64,000 nucleotides of DNA from Saccharibacillus deserti. GTDB lineage: Bacteria; Bacillota; Bacilli; Paenibacillales; Paenibacillaceae. The position numbers and the translations under genes are program-made. Positions 45,498-54,321 of the stretch are shown piece by piece (position 1 is the stretch's first letter; every line of letters begins with the position of its first letter). The stretch spans positions 868,001-932,000 of the forward strand of contig NZ_JABJVN010000001.1 of assembly GCF_013618475.1 (NCBI RefSeq). Direction: 5' to 3'. The notes beneath the pieces are model-generated. The model saw only the letters and a program-made list of their open reading frames with translations. It was not told the origin of the DNA and did not search any database.

Positions 45498-47489
45498 TCA
45501 GAACTCCGCAACCACCATCTGATGGCACGACCACTCGGGTACGGTGCAGGCGATTTTTCCGTTCTCCTGCACAAAATCGAGCAGTGTGCGCTGCGGAGCA
45601 AGGTACAGCCGCTTGACCGGACGCGTCTCGGCGAGCGTCACGTCGGTGCTTCGCACGCTCGGCAGATCCTCGATCACTTCGGTATCTTTGCCGCGGCGGA
45701 TCGGAGGAGCGTACAACAGATGCAGCACGCGCCGGTTCGAGTCCGGCTGCTCCTGCAGCGTGACGATTCCCTGCGCGGGCAGATTGACCGACAATGTACG
45801 CCCGCCGGCCGACGATTCCATCAAGCAGTCGAGCAGATGGATCAGGATCTCCTTGACCGGGAGGCTGCCATAAAGCGCATAATCCGCAAACAGATTCCAC
45901 GCCGCATAAATTCCGTCTGCTCCCTGGGTAAAGCCCGGTCCGGCATCTATGCCTTGGGACGGAGCATGGCGATGCGAAGTGAAGGCGAAGAGGTCGCGGT
46001 TAAAATACGGATTCTGCCGGCTGCCCAGCGGGGTACCGCCTGACGCCAATCCGACTTCATACCCTTTCGCATATACCAGAAACCCGGCGTTCTTCAGTGA
46101 AGGAAGTTCGAACTCCGGACTCGCATAAGTCGGGTTGAACGGCGACTCTCCGATCCATTCCGCTCCAAGATCCAACGTAAAGCGGTCTCCCGCCGGTGTG
46201 AGTCCCGAACGTCCCGTCGCCAAAATCTGTCCGCCCGCCGCCGTGAAAGCGGCAAGTTTCGCTTTCAGTTCGGGCGTGACGGCAATCAGATCCGGTAGAA
46301 CCAGAATCCGGTAAGACTGCAGATCGCTCTGCATATCCACGACATCGAACAAATAATGTCCTTCCAGCAGAATACGCACCGCGCCGGTATCGGCCGCCGC
46401 GACGGCTTCCCGGTCGACGGTGCCGTCTTCGAACGATGATCCGGCCGCTTCGGCGGACAACAGTGCGATATCGGCGACCGCAGAGACGTTCCGGCACCAT
46501 TCTTCTTTGGCTTCGACTTCCGCATAGGCTTCGCCGATCAAAGCATAAGTCGCTTCGTCCATTTCGCCGAGCGGATGCAGCTGGTCTCCGACCGAGCAGC
46601 CGGCACCGTTCGCCAGAGTCAGGGCCGCTTCGTAACGCAGGGCATTGGGATGCTTGAAGCCGCCGAATTCGCCCCAGAATTGATGGAACTTGCCGGTCAT
46701 GCCGAGCACGTCCATGCCAAGCCCCTGGGCATAACGGGCCGAGAGAGGGAAGTGGTCGTAACCCCAGCCGCCGGTCGGCAGCGATTCCAGTTCCAGATGG
46801 GTATTGAACGCAGCCAGATCCCGGCGCCCGCGCGCAATATGGCCGTTGTTGTGAAACAGCGGCAGCCCCGGCTTGGAGGCGTGCACGGCTTCGTCCATGG
46901 CGGCTCCGTATTTGGCATAGGTCTCTTCCCAGAGCATACGCATGTCTTCCATGCTGCGGGGGTCGGAACCCCGGCGGCGAATCTCGGCGACGCAGAACTG
47001 GCAGTAGCATTCGCGTACGCCGACGATATCGAGGAAAATGCCGTCCGCGTCATACCGGTCGACCACTTCCCGAACCTGTGCCGCCAGCATCTCCAGATAA
47101 GGCGTGTTCATACAGAACTGATGGTAGCCGGGTTCCATAAAATCGGCGGCCCAGTTGGTGCGTTCCTGCCGGTCGCGAATCAGCCATTCCGGATGACGGC
47201 GTGCCAGCTTTTCGTCGAGGCCCGCGGAGAGGTAGACCGGCGTACGGACTCCGATCTCATGCGCAGCTTCGATCTGTGCGCCGAGCAGGTCGAACGACAG
47301 ATTCGGGTGGGTGTCGTTGGCTTCGGACGGATGGTAAGCCCAGCCGTGATGGCATTTGGAGAAGACGGTGATCGAGTCCACATGGCCGAGCTTGAGCATG
47401 TTCTGAAACTGCGTTTTGGAAAAGTAGAGGCCGATATCGGGCAGCGCTTCGGATGTGTGGAAATCGAGATGAACCTGGCGGAATCTCAT
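45498..47489 (-). CDS. GHL6-like hydrolase with beta-galactosidase trimerisation-type domain
   Basis: A 663-residue protein. Residues 1-330 look like an (alpha/beta)8 glycosidase of the hypothetical GHL6 or fucosidase-like type (DGIFLDIVGVRECYCQFCVAEI, FHQFWGEFGGFKHPNALRYE). Residues about 340-480 resemble the beta-galactosidase trimerisation domain (YRILVLPDLIAVTPELKAKLAAFTAAGGQILATGRSG). No signal peptide is seen, so it should act in the cytoplasm on an imported glycan. ATG 47489 is preceded by GGAGG. It is divergent from an AraC regulator. The substrate is unknown. Confidence 0.8.
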   Translation of the reverse strand: MRFRQVHLDFHTSEALPDIGLYFSKTQFQNMLKLGHVDSITVFSKCHHGWAYHPSEANDTHPNLSFDLLGAQIEAAHEIGVRTPVYLSAGLDEKLARRHPEWLIRDRQERTNWAADFMEPGYHQFCMNTPYLEMLAAQVREVVDRYDADGIFLDIVGVRECYCQFCVAEIRRRGSDPRSMEDMRMLWEETYAKYGAAMDEAVHASKPGLPLFHNNGHIARGRRDLAAFNTHLELESLPTGGWGYDHFPLSARYAQGLGMDVLGMTGKFHQFWGEFGGFKHPNALRYEAALTLANGAGCSVGDQLHPLGEMDEATYALIGEAYAEVEAKEEWCRNVSAVADIALLSAEAAGSSFEDGTVDREAVAAADTGAVRILLEGHYLFDVVDMQSDLQSYRILVLPDLIAVTPELKAKLAAFTAAGGQILATGRSGLTPAGDRFTLDLGAEWIGESPFNPTYASPEFELPSLKNAGFLVYAKGYEVGLASGGTPLGSRQNPYFNRDLFAFTSHRHAPSQGIDAGPGFTQGADGIYAAWNLFADYALYGSLPVKEILIHLLDCLMESSAGGRTLSVNLPAQGIVTLQEQPDSNRRVLHLLYAPPIRRGKDTEVIEDLPSVRSTDVTLAETRPVKRLYLAPQRTLLDFVQENGKIACTVPEWSCHQMVVAEF

Positions 47490-47541
47490 GGAAAGTCCTC
47501 CTGTACGAACAAAATGGATGCAGATTGGCAAAACGGCGAAC

Positions 47542-47568
47542 CGTACGATCTCTACTACTGTAACCGAT
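47542..47568 (+). promoter_or_regulatory. AraC-type operator, direct repeat copy 1
   Basis: The first copy of a 27-base element that recurs in the same orientation at 47607-47633, matching at 21 positions. The shared parts are CGTAC, ATCTCTAC and ACCGAT. It lies between the divergent GHL6 and AraC genes. Confidence 0.65.
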
Positions 47569-47606
47569 CTTTTTGCCGAAAAAAGCTGACAATCCCGACT
47601 CTGTAT

Positions 47607-47633
47607 CGTACAATCTCTACATCATTTACCGAT
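47607..47633 (+). promoter_or_regulatory. AraC-type operator, direct repeat copy 2
   Basis: The second copy, starting 65 bases after the first (about six helical turns). It covers the ATG at 47632, which supports the downstream GTG at 47659 as the true regulator start. Confidence 0.65.
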
Positions 47634-47658
47634 GGGTTCAACAGAACGGAGGGAAACT

Positions 47659-48534
47659 GTGCGCGTGTTGGAACTGGATATTCCGCCTCTGCCGGAGATT
47701 GCCGCCGTCGGACACGGCATTTGGCGCAAAGGGATGAGGCATGCCGAGCGGGTCTTCGAAGCTTACGATCTGATCGTATGCGTGTCGGGGACGCTCTACA
47801 TCGAAGAAGAAGGGGAACGCTACGCAATCGCTCCCGGAGAGATGCTGATTCTGGAAGCGGGACGCCGACATGGCGGTTATCGGGCAGTCGAATACGACAC
47901 CGAAGTGTATTGGATCCATTTTCGCCAAACAGCCGCAGCCCGGATCCGGGAGAGCGAAGAGCTTGCGCCCGGACAGCCGCTGCCGCCCCGTACAAGCCAG
48001 GCAACGCAGCCGGGCCCCGGCAGTATCGCGGTTCCGAAATATGCGGCCGTCGATCTGGCGGCGCTTCGGCCGCTGCTGAACGGTATGCTGCGTTTGTACG
48101 AAACGCTGACGCTGGCCCGCTCTTTCGAGCTTCAAGTCGAGTTCGGTCAACTGCTGCTTCATCTGCGAAAAGGATTGTCGATCTCGCCGGGCCGCTCCCG
48201 CGCCGATCGCCTCGGCGAAGAAACGGCCGCTTATCTGGCGCGCTGCCTACGGCAGCCGTTCGATTCGGCTGTGATGGAGCGCGATCTGCATTATCATTTC
48301 GATTACCTGTCCCGCTGCCTCAAACGGTACACCGGGATGAGTCCGCTCTCTTACCGGCATCATCTGCAGATTGAACGTGCCAAACGCCTGCTTGCGCATT
48401 CCGACGATACGCTCGGCATGCTGGCCGAACAATGCGGATTCCGCGACGCCAACTATTTCGCCCGTTTGTTCAAGCGCGAAACGTCGCTGACACCCGGCGA
48501 ATACCGCAGGCGCTATTCGGTGTTCCGCACTTGA
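47659..48534 (+). CDS. AraC family regulator of the GHL6 gene
   Basis: A 291-residue regulator with an N-terminal cupin-like sensing domain (LYIEEEGERYAIAPGEMLILEAGRRHGGY) and a C-terminal double helix-turn-helix (LHYHFDYLSRCLKRYTGMSPLSYRHHLQIERAKRLLAHSDDTLGMLAEQCGF). Start is GTG 47659 with GGAGGG five bases upstream. Divergent placement and the paired direct repeats suggest it controls the GHL6 gene and itself. It converges on uxaC. Confidence 0.88.
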   Translation: MRVLELDIPPLPEIAAVGHGIWRKGMRHAERVFEAYDLIVCVSGTLYIEEEGERYAIAPGEMLILEAGRRHGGYRAVEYDTEVYWIHFRQTAAARIRESEELAPGQPLPPRTSQATQPGPGSIAVPKYAAVDLAALRPLLNGMLRLYETLTLARSFELQVEFGQLLLHLRKGLSISPGRSRADRLGEETAAYLARCLRQPFDSAVMERDLHYHFDYLSRCLKRYTGMSPLSYRHHLQIERAKRLLAHSDDTLGMLAEQCGFRDANYFARLFKRETSLTPGEYRRRYSVFRT

Positions 48535-48552
48535 TCTCCCGCAGGCAAATAT

Positions 48553-48577
48553 CAAAAAGCCGTGCTTGCGCACGGCC
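48553..48577 (-). terminator. Rho-independent terminator of the uxaBAC operon
   Basis: On the minus strand GCCGTGC pairs with GCACGGC across GCAA, followed by TTTTTGA. Confidence 0.85.
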
Positions 48578-48664
48578 GGGTGGAGCCATCAACCGAACTT
48601 TTCTCTGCCAATGCTTCCAGCCCTTCGTTCACGGACGCGAACTTTTTCCGGCTGCGGTTCTTGT

Positions 48665-50137
48665 TCAAGCCCCGCCGAATCCGAAATAAGCGGCCGCATT
48701 GCCGTAGGCGATATCCTGCACGATTCCGCCCAGCAGTTCCGGATCGTCTGGCGCTTCGCCGCGCTGCGCCAGTTCGCCGAACCATTCGCACAGGACACGT
48801 CGGAAATATTCGTGGCGGGTGTAGGAGAGGAAGCTGCGCGAATCCGTCAGCATGCCCACGAACCGCGGCAGCAGCCCGTTGTCGGCCAGCAGTGTCATCT
48901 GTCGGCGCATGCCGTCCCTTGTATCGTTGTACCACCAGCCGGAACCGAGCTGCATTTTGCCGGGAATATCCCGCTGATAGCAGCCCATCAGCGCAAGCAG
49001 CGCCGGATAATCGCCGGGGTTGAGCGAGTAGAGAATGGTCTTCGGCAGACCCGATTCGGTCTCGGCCCGGTCGAGCAGGCTGGATAAGGATACGGTCAGC
49101 GGCAGATCGTTCAGCGCATCGTACCCGGTATCCGGGCCAAGCTTACGGAACATCGGCGTATTGTTGTTGCGGTAAGCGTGCAGATGCAGCTGCATCGTCC
49201 AGCCCTGCTTCGTATAGGCGGCGATCAGGCGCAGCAGCAGTTCGGTACGGTAAGCGGTTACTTCCTGCCCGGATAGAGACCCGCCGGACAGCCGCTTGGC
49301 GAAGATCGTTTCCAGCGTCTGCGGATCGGCGGCCGCGTATTTCAGCGTATCCAGCGCATGGTCGGACAGGCGGCATCCCCGTTCATGGAAAAAGGCGACC
49401 CGTTTATCCAGCAGATCGGCGAGCGCCGCAAACGAAGAAACGGAACGTCCGCATGTCTGTTCCAGACGCGCGATCCAATCGGGAAAACCTTCGGCGTCGA
49501 TATTCAGCGCTTTGTCCGGACGGAAGGTCGGCAGTACGGCGAATCGGGATTCTTCTTCCGCCAGCAGGCGATGGTATTCCAGATCGTCCGCGGGATCGTC
49601 GGTCGTGCAGACGATCCGGACGTTCGAGCGGGCGATCAGCGCGCGTCTGGTGAAATCCGGTTCCTGCAGCCGGGCGTTGGCCCGTTCCCAGATATCGGGT
49701 GCGCTCTGCCCATCGAGCGGCGTATCGATACCGAAAAAGCGGCGCAGCTCCAGATGGGTCCAGCTGTAGAGCGGATTGCCGACCGTTCTCGGAACGGTCT
49801 CCGCCCAGGCGGCAAAACGGTCGTAATCCGAAGCCGAGCCGGTAATCCGCTGCTCATCGATTCCGTTAGCCCGCATCAACCGCCATTTGTAATGGTCTCC
49901 GTACAGCCAGGCCTGCGTCAAGTTGGCAAACGGGCGGTCTTTGTAAATTTCCCGCGGATCGAGATGGCAGTGATAATCGATGATCGGCATGGGGCTCGCG
50001 TAATCGTGGAACAGTTTTTTGGCAATATCCGTGGACAGCAGGAAATCGTCGTTCAGGAAACCGCCTTTTGCCGATTGCGGCGTGCCGCCGCCTGCCTCCG
50101 AACGGACTTCGCCCGGTTTGTTCGTGTTTGTATTCAT
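48665..50137 (-). CDS. uxaC: Uronate (glucuronate/galacturonate) isomerase UxaC
   Basis: A 490-residue enzyme that converts galacturonate to tagaturonate or glucuronate to fructuronate in the cytoplasm. The metal-binding motif PIIDYHCHLDPREI and family segments WLYGDHYKWRLMRANGI and GSGWWYNDT are intact. With the tagaturonate reductase UxaB in the same operon, galacturonate is the likely main substrate. It is the last gene of the operon; its start overlaps the uxaA stop by four bases (ATGA), so it should be translationally coupled. Confidence 0.95.
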   Translation of the reverse strand: MNTNTNKPGEVRSEAGGGTPQSAKGGFLNDDFLLSTDIAKKLFHDYASPMPIIDYHCHLDPREIYKDRPFANLTQAWLYGDHYKWRLMRANGIDEQRITGSASDYDRFAAWAETVPRTVGNPLYSWTHLELRRFFGIDTPLDGQSAPDIWERANARLQEPDFTRRALIARSNVRIVCTTDDPADDLEYHRLLAEEESRFAVLPTFRPDKALNIDAEGFPDWIARLEQTCGRSVSSFAALADLLDKRVAFFHERGCRLSDHALDTLKYAAADPQTLETIFAKRLSGGSLSGQEVTAYRTELLLRLIAAYTKQGWTMQLHLHAYRNNNTPMFRKLGPDTGYDALNDLPLTVSLSSLLDRAETESGLPKTILYSLNPGDYPALLALMGCYQRDIPGKMQLGSGWWYNDTRDGMRRQMTLLADNGLLPRFVGMLTDSRSFLSYTRHEYFRRVLCEWFGELAQRGEAPDDPELLGGIVQDIAYGNAAAYFGFGGA

Positions 50138-51621
50138 AGCGTAACCCCCGTTTTGAAAATGGCCAGCTCGCGTACCTGATTCTGCTCGTTGCGCGTCGGA
50201 CGGCCGCTTGCGACTTCGATCAGATAAGAGACAAAGTCTTCAAGCACTTCTTCCATCGGCCGCTCCAGCAGGGGCCCGGCGTTGAAGTCCATCCAATGTC
50301 CTTTTTTGGCAAACAGTTCGTTGTTGGTGGCGATCTTCACGGTCGGGACAAAGCTGCCGAACGGCGTGCCGCGCCCGGTCGTGAACAGCACAATCTGGCA
50401 GTCCGCTGCGGCCAGCGCCGAAGAAGCGACGAGGTCGTTGCCGGGCGCCTGCAGCAGACTGAGGCCTTTGCGCCGCAGTTTCTCGCCGTATTTGAGTACG
50501 TCGACCACGGCCGAAGTGCCCGCTTTTTGCGTACAGCCAAGCGATTTGTCTTCCAGGGTGCTGATACCGCCCGCTTTGTTGCCCGGCGAAGGATTTTCGT
50601 AGACCGATTCGCCGTGCGACAGGAAATACTGTTTGAAATCGTTGATGAGCCAGACGATGTCCCGGAACACTTCTTCATTTTGCGCGCGGGCCATCAGCAC
50701 TTTTTCGGCGCCGAACATTTCGGGAACTTCGGTCAGAATCGTGCTGCCGCCTTGGCCGATCAGGAAGTCGGAGAAAGCGCCGAGCAGCGGATTGGCCGTA
50801 ATGCCCGAGAAACCGTCGGAACCGCCGCATTTGAGTCCGACGTTCAGTTCGCTCAGCGGCACGGGTTCGCGCTTGTCGCCAAGCGAAGCTTCGTACAATT
50901 CTTCGAGCAGCTGCATGCCCGCTTCAACCTCGTCGCCGACTTCCTGGGCAACAAGGAACTTGACGCGCGATTCGTCGAAACGGCCCAGTTTCTCCCGGAA
51001 TTCCGCTACGATGTTGTTCTCGCAGCCAAGCCCGAATACGAGCACGCCGCCCGCATTCGGATGCTGCACGGCGTCAAGCAGAATATCGCGCGTCATGCGG
51101 TGGTCGTCGCCGAGCTGCGAGCAGCCGTAGGGATGCTTGAGCACCGTTACATTGTCGAACGCGCCGAGATCGGGATGAAGAAGCTTGAACTCCGCGACGA
51201 TCTGTTCGGCGATGCCGTTGACGCATCCGACCGTAGGCACAAGGAACAGATCGTTGCGGATGCCGACCTTGCCGCTGCCGCGGCGGTAACCGTCGAAGGT
51301 CAACCCGCGGGAGGGGTAGAGGACGGGATGCATGTCCGGAACATATTCGTATTCTTCTTCGCCGGCAAGCGTGGTCCGGATATTATGAAGATGGACCCAT
51401 TCGCCGGCTGCGATATCTTCGACCGCGTAGCCGATCGGCGCGCCGTATTTCATGACGACTTCACCCCGGGCAATCGGAGCCGTCGCGATCTTGTGTCCCT
51501 GAGGTACTTCGCGCAGCGTTTCGAGCTTCAGGCCTTCGGCTTCAAGCGGCTCGCCGCCGTTCAGCGGGCGAAGAGCGACAGCCACGTTGTCGCGCGCATT
51601 CATTTTCATCAAAGTTCGCAT
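50134..51621 (-). CDS. uxaA: Altronate dehydratase UxaA
   Basis: A 495-residue dehydratase that converts altronate to 2-keto-3-deoxygluconate. The N-terminal SAF domain (residues 1-95) and the large C-terminal domain (HPYGCSQLGDD, GLKCGGSDGFSGITANP) are present in one chain, as in E. coli UxaA. ATG 51621 has AGGAGG nine bases upstream and overlaps the uxaB stop by 13 bases. The product needs KdgK and KdgA, which are not in this window. Confidence 0.95.
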   Translation of the reverse strand: MRTLMKMNARDNVAVALRPLNGGEPLEAEGLKLETLREVPQGHKIATAPIARGEVVMKYGAPIGYAVEDIAAGEWVHLHNIRTTLAGEEEYEYVPDMHPVLYPSRGLTFDGYRRGSGKVGIRNDLFLVPTVGCVNGIAEQIVAEFKLLHPDLGAFDNVTVLKHPYGCSQLGDDHRMTRDILLDAVQHPNAGGVLVFGLGCENNIVAEFREKLGRFDESRVKFLVAQEVGDEVEAGMQLLEELYEASLGDKREPVPLSELNVGLKCGGSDGFSGITANPLLGAFSDFLIGQGGSTILTEVPEMFGAEKVLMARAQNEEVFRDIVWLINDFKQYFLSHGESVYENPSPGNKAGGISTLEDKSLGCTQKAGTSAVVDVLKYGEKLRRKGLSLLQAPGNDLVASSALAAADCQIVLFTTGRGTPFGSFVPTVKIATNNELFAKKGHWMDFNAGPLLERPMEEVLEDFVSYLIEVASGRPTRNEQNQVRELAIFKTGVTL

Positions 51622-53051
51622 GTCGTTGTTCCTCCTTTTACGAGTCGGTGCAGCAGTTCGCGGGGGGCTGAAGTTTCCAACTCCCGCAGCCGGTTCTGCA
51701 CCGCGGCAGCGAGACCGTCCAGTTCGTTCAAGTCGAGTCCCCAGAGGGAAGTGTCGCCCAAGATCACCGGAACGAAGTCTGCCGGATCGGATGGGGCACG
51801 GTCGAAAATAGCGAGTACGGAAGCTTCATCCTGGCGTACGGCCCGGTCGCCCTTGTAGCCGTAGAGCAGGGCGGACAAAGCGAGTACGATGCCATGCGGC
51901 AGTTCGCGGCGTTCCCGAACGAAGCGAAGCAGAATCGGCAGCAGGCGCGATCTGAATTTCGATACGCTGTTCAGCGAGATCGAACGCAGCTCGTGCCGGA
52001 TCGAAGGATTGCGGAAGCGTTCCTGCACGGCTTCCGCGTAGGAGCGAAGCTGCTCGAGCGGCAGATCGAGCATAGGAATCAGTTCGTGTTCGATCAAGGA
52101 GCGGACGTAACCGGAGAAAGCTTCGTCGTTCATCACGTCTTCGACCGTTTCCAGTCCGGCCAGCAGACCCAGGGGCACCATGGCCGTATGCGGACCGTTC
52201 AGCAGATGCACTTTGCGCTCGCGGTACGGCGTCATATCTTCGGTTACGATAACGTTCAAGCCGGCTTGTTCGAAAGGCAGCTGTTCGCGAATAGAATCGG
52301 GTCCTTCGATCACCCAGAGCAGATACGGTTCCGCGGTTACCGCCAGATCGTCCCGATAACCGAGCCGCTGCTGCAGTTCCTGTTCCCGGCCGCGGGGGAA
52401 ACCCGGCACAATCCGGTCGACCAGACTGCAGCAGAACGTATTGTCCGTATCCAGCCACTTCTTGAAGTCTTCGCCGAGACTCCAATCATCCGCATGCTTC
52501 TTCACAATTTCCAGCAGTTTCTCGCCGTTGCGGTCGATCAGCTCGCAGGGAATCACGGTGAAACCGGGTCCGCCCAGCGAAAATCGCCGGTACAGCAGGG
52601 CGGTCAGCTTGCCGGGAAAGCCTGCGGGCGGCTCGTCTTCGTACCGATCCTCCGGCCGATACACGATTCCCGCTTCGGTGGTGTTGGAGACAATCAGACT
52701 CAGCTGCCGGTCGTCCGCAAGCGCCAGATAATCGGCATAATCCGTATAAGGATTGACCAGACGGCTAATGCTGGAGACGACTTCGGCGGAATCGACCGGC
52801 TGCCCCTGTTCGATTCCGTTCAGCAGCACGGTGAACAGATAATCCTGCCGGGCGAATGCGAAGTTCGTCTCTTTCGAGATCGGCTGAACCAAAACGGCGC
52901 TCCCGCCGAACAGTCCGCGATCGTTCATCTGCTGCATCTGCCAGTTGAAGAAGGCACGCATGAAATTTCCGCCGCCGAACTGGATTGCTTTTTCGGGGAA
53001 AACGGTCAGGTCTGTTCGGATACTGCGCGACAATCCGGGGAAACTTGTCAT
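51609..53051 (-). CDS. uxaB: Tagaturonate reductase UxaB
   Basis: A 480-residue NAD-dependent reductase of the mannitol dehydrogenase family that reduces tagaturonate to altronate. The FGGGNFMRAF nucleotide-binding start, PCELIDRNG and the KVHLLNGPHTAM catalytic segment are clear. ATG 53051 is 9 bases after AAAGGAG; a start at 53084 would add 11 residues and is less likely. It is the first gene of the uxaBAC operon. A LacI-type operator sits about 30 bases upstream and a terminator separates it from the LacI gene, so it likely has its own promoter. Confidence 0.94.
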   Translation of the reverse strand: MTSFPGLSRSIRTDLTVFPEKAIQFGGGNFMRAFFNWQMQQMNDRGLFGGSAVLVQPISKETNFAFARQDYLFTVLLNGIEQGQPVDSAEVVSSISRLVNPYTDYADYLALADDRQLSLIVSNTTEAGIVYRPEDRYEDEPPAGFPGKLTALLYRRFSLGGPGFTVIPCELIDRNGEKLLEIVKKHADDWSLGEDFKKWLDTDNTFCCSLVDRIVPGFPRGREQELQQRLGYRDDLAVTAEPYLLWVIEGPDSIREQLPFEQAGLNVIVTEDMTPYRERKVHLLNGPHTAMVPLGLLAGLETVEDVMNDEAFSGYVRSLIEHELIPMLDLPLEQLRSYAEAVQERFRNPSIRHELRSISLNSVSKFRSRLLPILLRFVRERRELPHGIVLALSALLYGYKGDRAVRQDEASVLAIFDRAPSDPADFVPVILGDTSLWGLDLNELDGLAAAVQNRLRELETSAPRELLHRLVKGGTTTCEL

Positions 53052-53077
53052 CTTTTTTGCTCCTTTGGAGTCATTTT

Positions 53078-53092
53078 TGCACACGTGAACAT
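53078..53092 (-). promoter_or_regulatory. Likely LacI-type operator before uxaB
   Basis: Read on the minus strand, ATGTTCACGTGTGCA matches the site before the LacI gene (ATGTTAACGTTTTCA) at 12 of 15 positions. It lies just upstream of the uxaB ribosome site. Confidence 0.6.
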
Positions 53093-53100
53093 TTCGGGAT

Positions 53101-53139
53101 GAAAAAACGCCGATTCCGGCTGCGCCGGCGAATCCGGCG
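53101..53139 (-). terminator. Rho-independent terminator of the LacI gene before uxaB
   Basis: On the minus strand an interrupted GC-rich stem (outer CGCCG/CGGCG, inner CCGGC/GCCGG) is followed by six T. Confidence 0.75.
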
Positions 53140-53150
53140 CCGAAACGGAA

Positions 53151-54164
53151 TCAGCTCCCGCCGGTGTCCGCCGGTTCGGCGACGGAACGCCGCCGGACCA
53201 ACCGGCTGCCGAGCAGATGCTGAACCGGCTTCAGATCCGGGTGCTCCATATGCCGCAGCAGCAGCTTCGTGCCTTCCTCGGCAATCTCCGCCACGGATTT
53301 GCGAATGGTCGTCAGCGGGGGATTCGTATACCGCGCGAACACCATATCGTCGAAGCCGATCAGCGATATGTCGCCGGGAATACTCACGCCGCGGTCGAAG
53401 CAGGCATTCATGGCGCCGATCGCCATGTCATCGTTGCCGCAGAAGACGGCGGTTGGACGCTGCGGCAGATCGAGCAGGCGGTTCATCGCGCTATATCCGC
53501 TCTCGATACTGTAGTCGCCCTGGACGAAATAATTCGGGTTCGGAGACAGCCCGTGCGCGATCAATCCGTCCATATAGCCGGAGCGGCGTTCGGACGAAGA
53601 CTTGAAGCCCGGCTTTCCTTCGATGATGGCGATCCGCCGGTGTCCCTGTTCGCAGGCATGGTCGGCCGCGGCTCTTCCGCCGACCCGGTCATCGGAGGCG
53701 ACATTCGGAATCGACGGATCGTCCAACTGACGGTTGAGCACGACCAGAGGGATCCCCGAAGCCCGCACATGGTAAATGAATCCGTTGTCGAGTTCGCTCT
53801 GGCTCATGACCAGGATCCCGTCGTAACGGCGGGGATTGACGCTGCCCAGACTGCCGGGATCGTCGATGCCGCTGACCGTCAGCATGTAGTTTTTGTCCAG
53901 TTCCCGCCGGATGCCTTTGAGCGCCTCCGCGAGGAAGCTGGACGAAGTGCCCTGCTCGATACTGGAGAAAAACAGCCCGATCGTGTTGGATTTGCGCGTG
54001 ACGAGATTTTTGGCGCTGTAGTTGGGCACGTAATTCATATCCGAAGCGATCTTCTCGATCCGCTCCCGCGTTCCCGGCTTGATGAGCGAACTTCCGTTCA
54101 GCGCGCGGGAAACGGTCGTATGGGAGACTCCGGCCGCCCGCGCAATGTCTTTGATCGTAATCAT
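53151..54164 (-). CDS. LacI family regulator, probably of hexuronate use
   Basis: A 337-residue regulator with the LacI helix-turn-helix (TIKDIARAAGVSHTTVSRALNGSSLIKPGTRERI) and a sugar-binding effector domain. It lies directly upstream of uxaBAC on the same strand, which makes it the likely repressor of hexuronate catabolism. Operator-like sites stand before its own gene and before uxaB. It ends in a terminator, so uxaBAC is transcribed separately. Confidence 0.92.
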   Translation of the reverse strand: MITIKDIARAAGVSHTTVSRALNGSSLIKPGTRERIEKIASDMNYVPNYSAKNLVTRKSNTIGLFFSSIEQGTSSSFLAEALKGIRRELDKNYMLTVSGIDDPGSLGSVNPRRYDGILVMSQSELDNGFIYHVRASGIPLVVLNRQLDDPSIPNVASDDRVGGRAAADHACEQGHRRIAIIEGKPGFKSSSERRSGYMDGLIAHGLSPNPNYFVQGDYSIESGYSAMNRLLDLPQRPTAVFCGNDDMAIGAMNACFDRGVSIPGDISLIGFDDMVFARYTNPPLTTIRKSVAEIAEEGTKLLLRHMEHPDLKPVQHLLGSRLVRRRSVAEPADTGGS

Positions 54165-54186
54165 GGTTTGATCTCCCGCCTTTAAA

Positions 54187-54200
54187 TGTTAACGTTTTCA
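54187..54200. promoter_or_regulatory. Operator before the LacI gene (LacI site or cre)
   Basis: TGTTAACGTTTTCA fits the catabolite-response consensus TGWNANCGNTNWCA and resembles the site before uxaB. It is 23 bases upstream of the LacI start, so it may serve autoregulation, CcpA, or both. Confidence 0.65.
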
Positions 54201-54286
54201 TCATAAAGCCGTCGGCGGGGGTTGTCAACGCGGAGAAGAGTGCGAAAAGCCGGTTTTTTGAGACGTATTTCTGTCTGTACAGCCGC

Positions 54287-54302
54287 TATAACACGTGTTA
54301 TA
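54287..54302. promoter_or_regulatory. Perfect 16-base palindromic operator before the second LacI gene
   Basis: TATAACACGTGTTATA is a perfect palindrome with a central CG, the usual form of LacI-family operators. Its 14-base core ATAACACGTGTTAT recurs exactly at 55532-55545 before the mannosidase gene. Confidence 0.85.
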
Positions 54303-54321
54303 TTGGGTGCGAGGTGCTATG

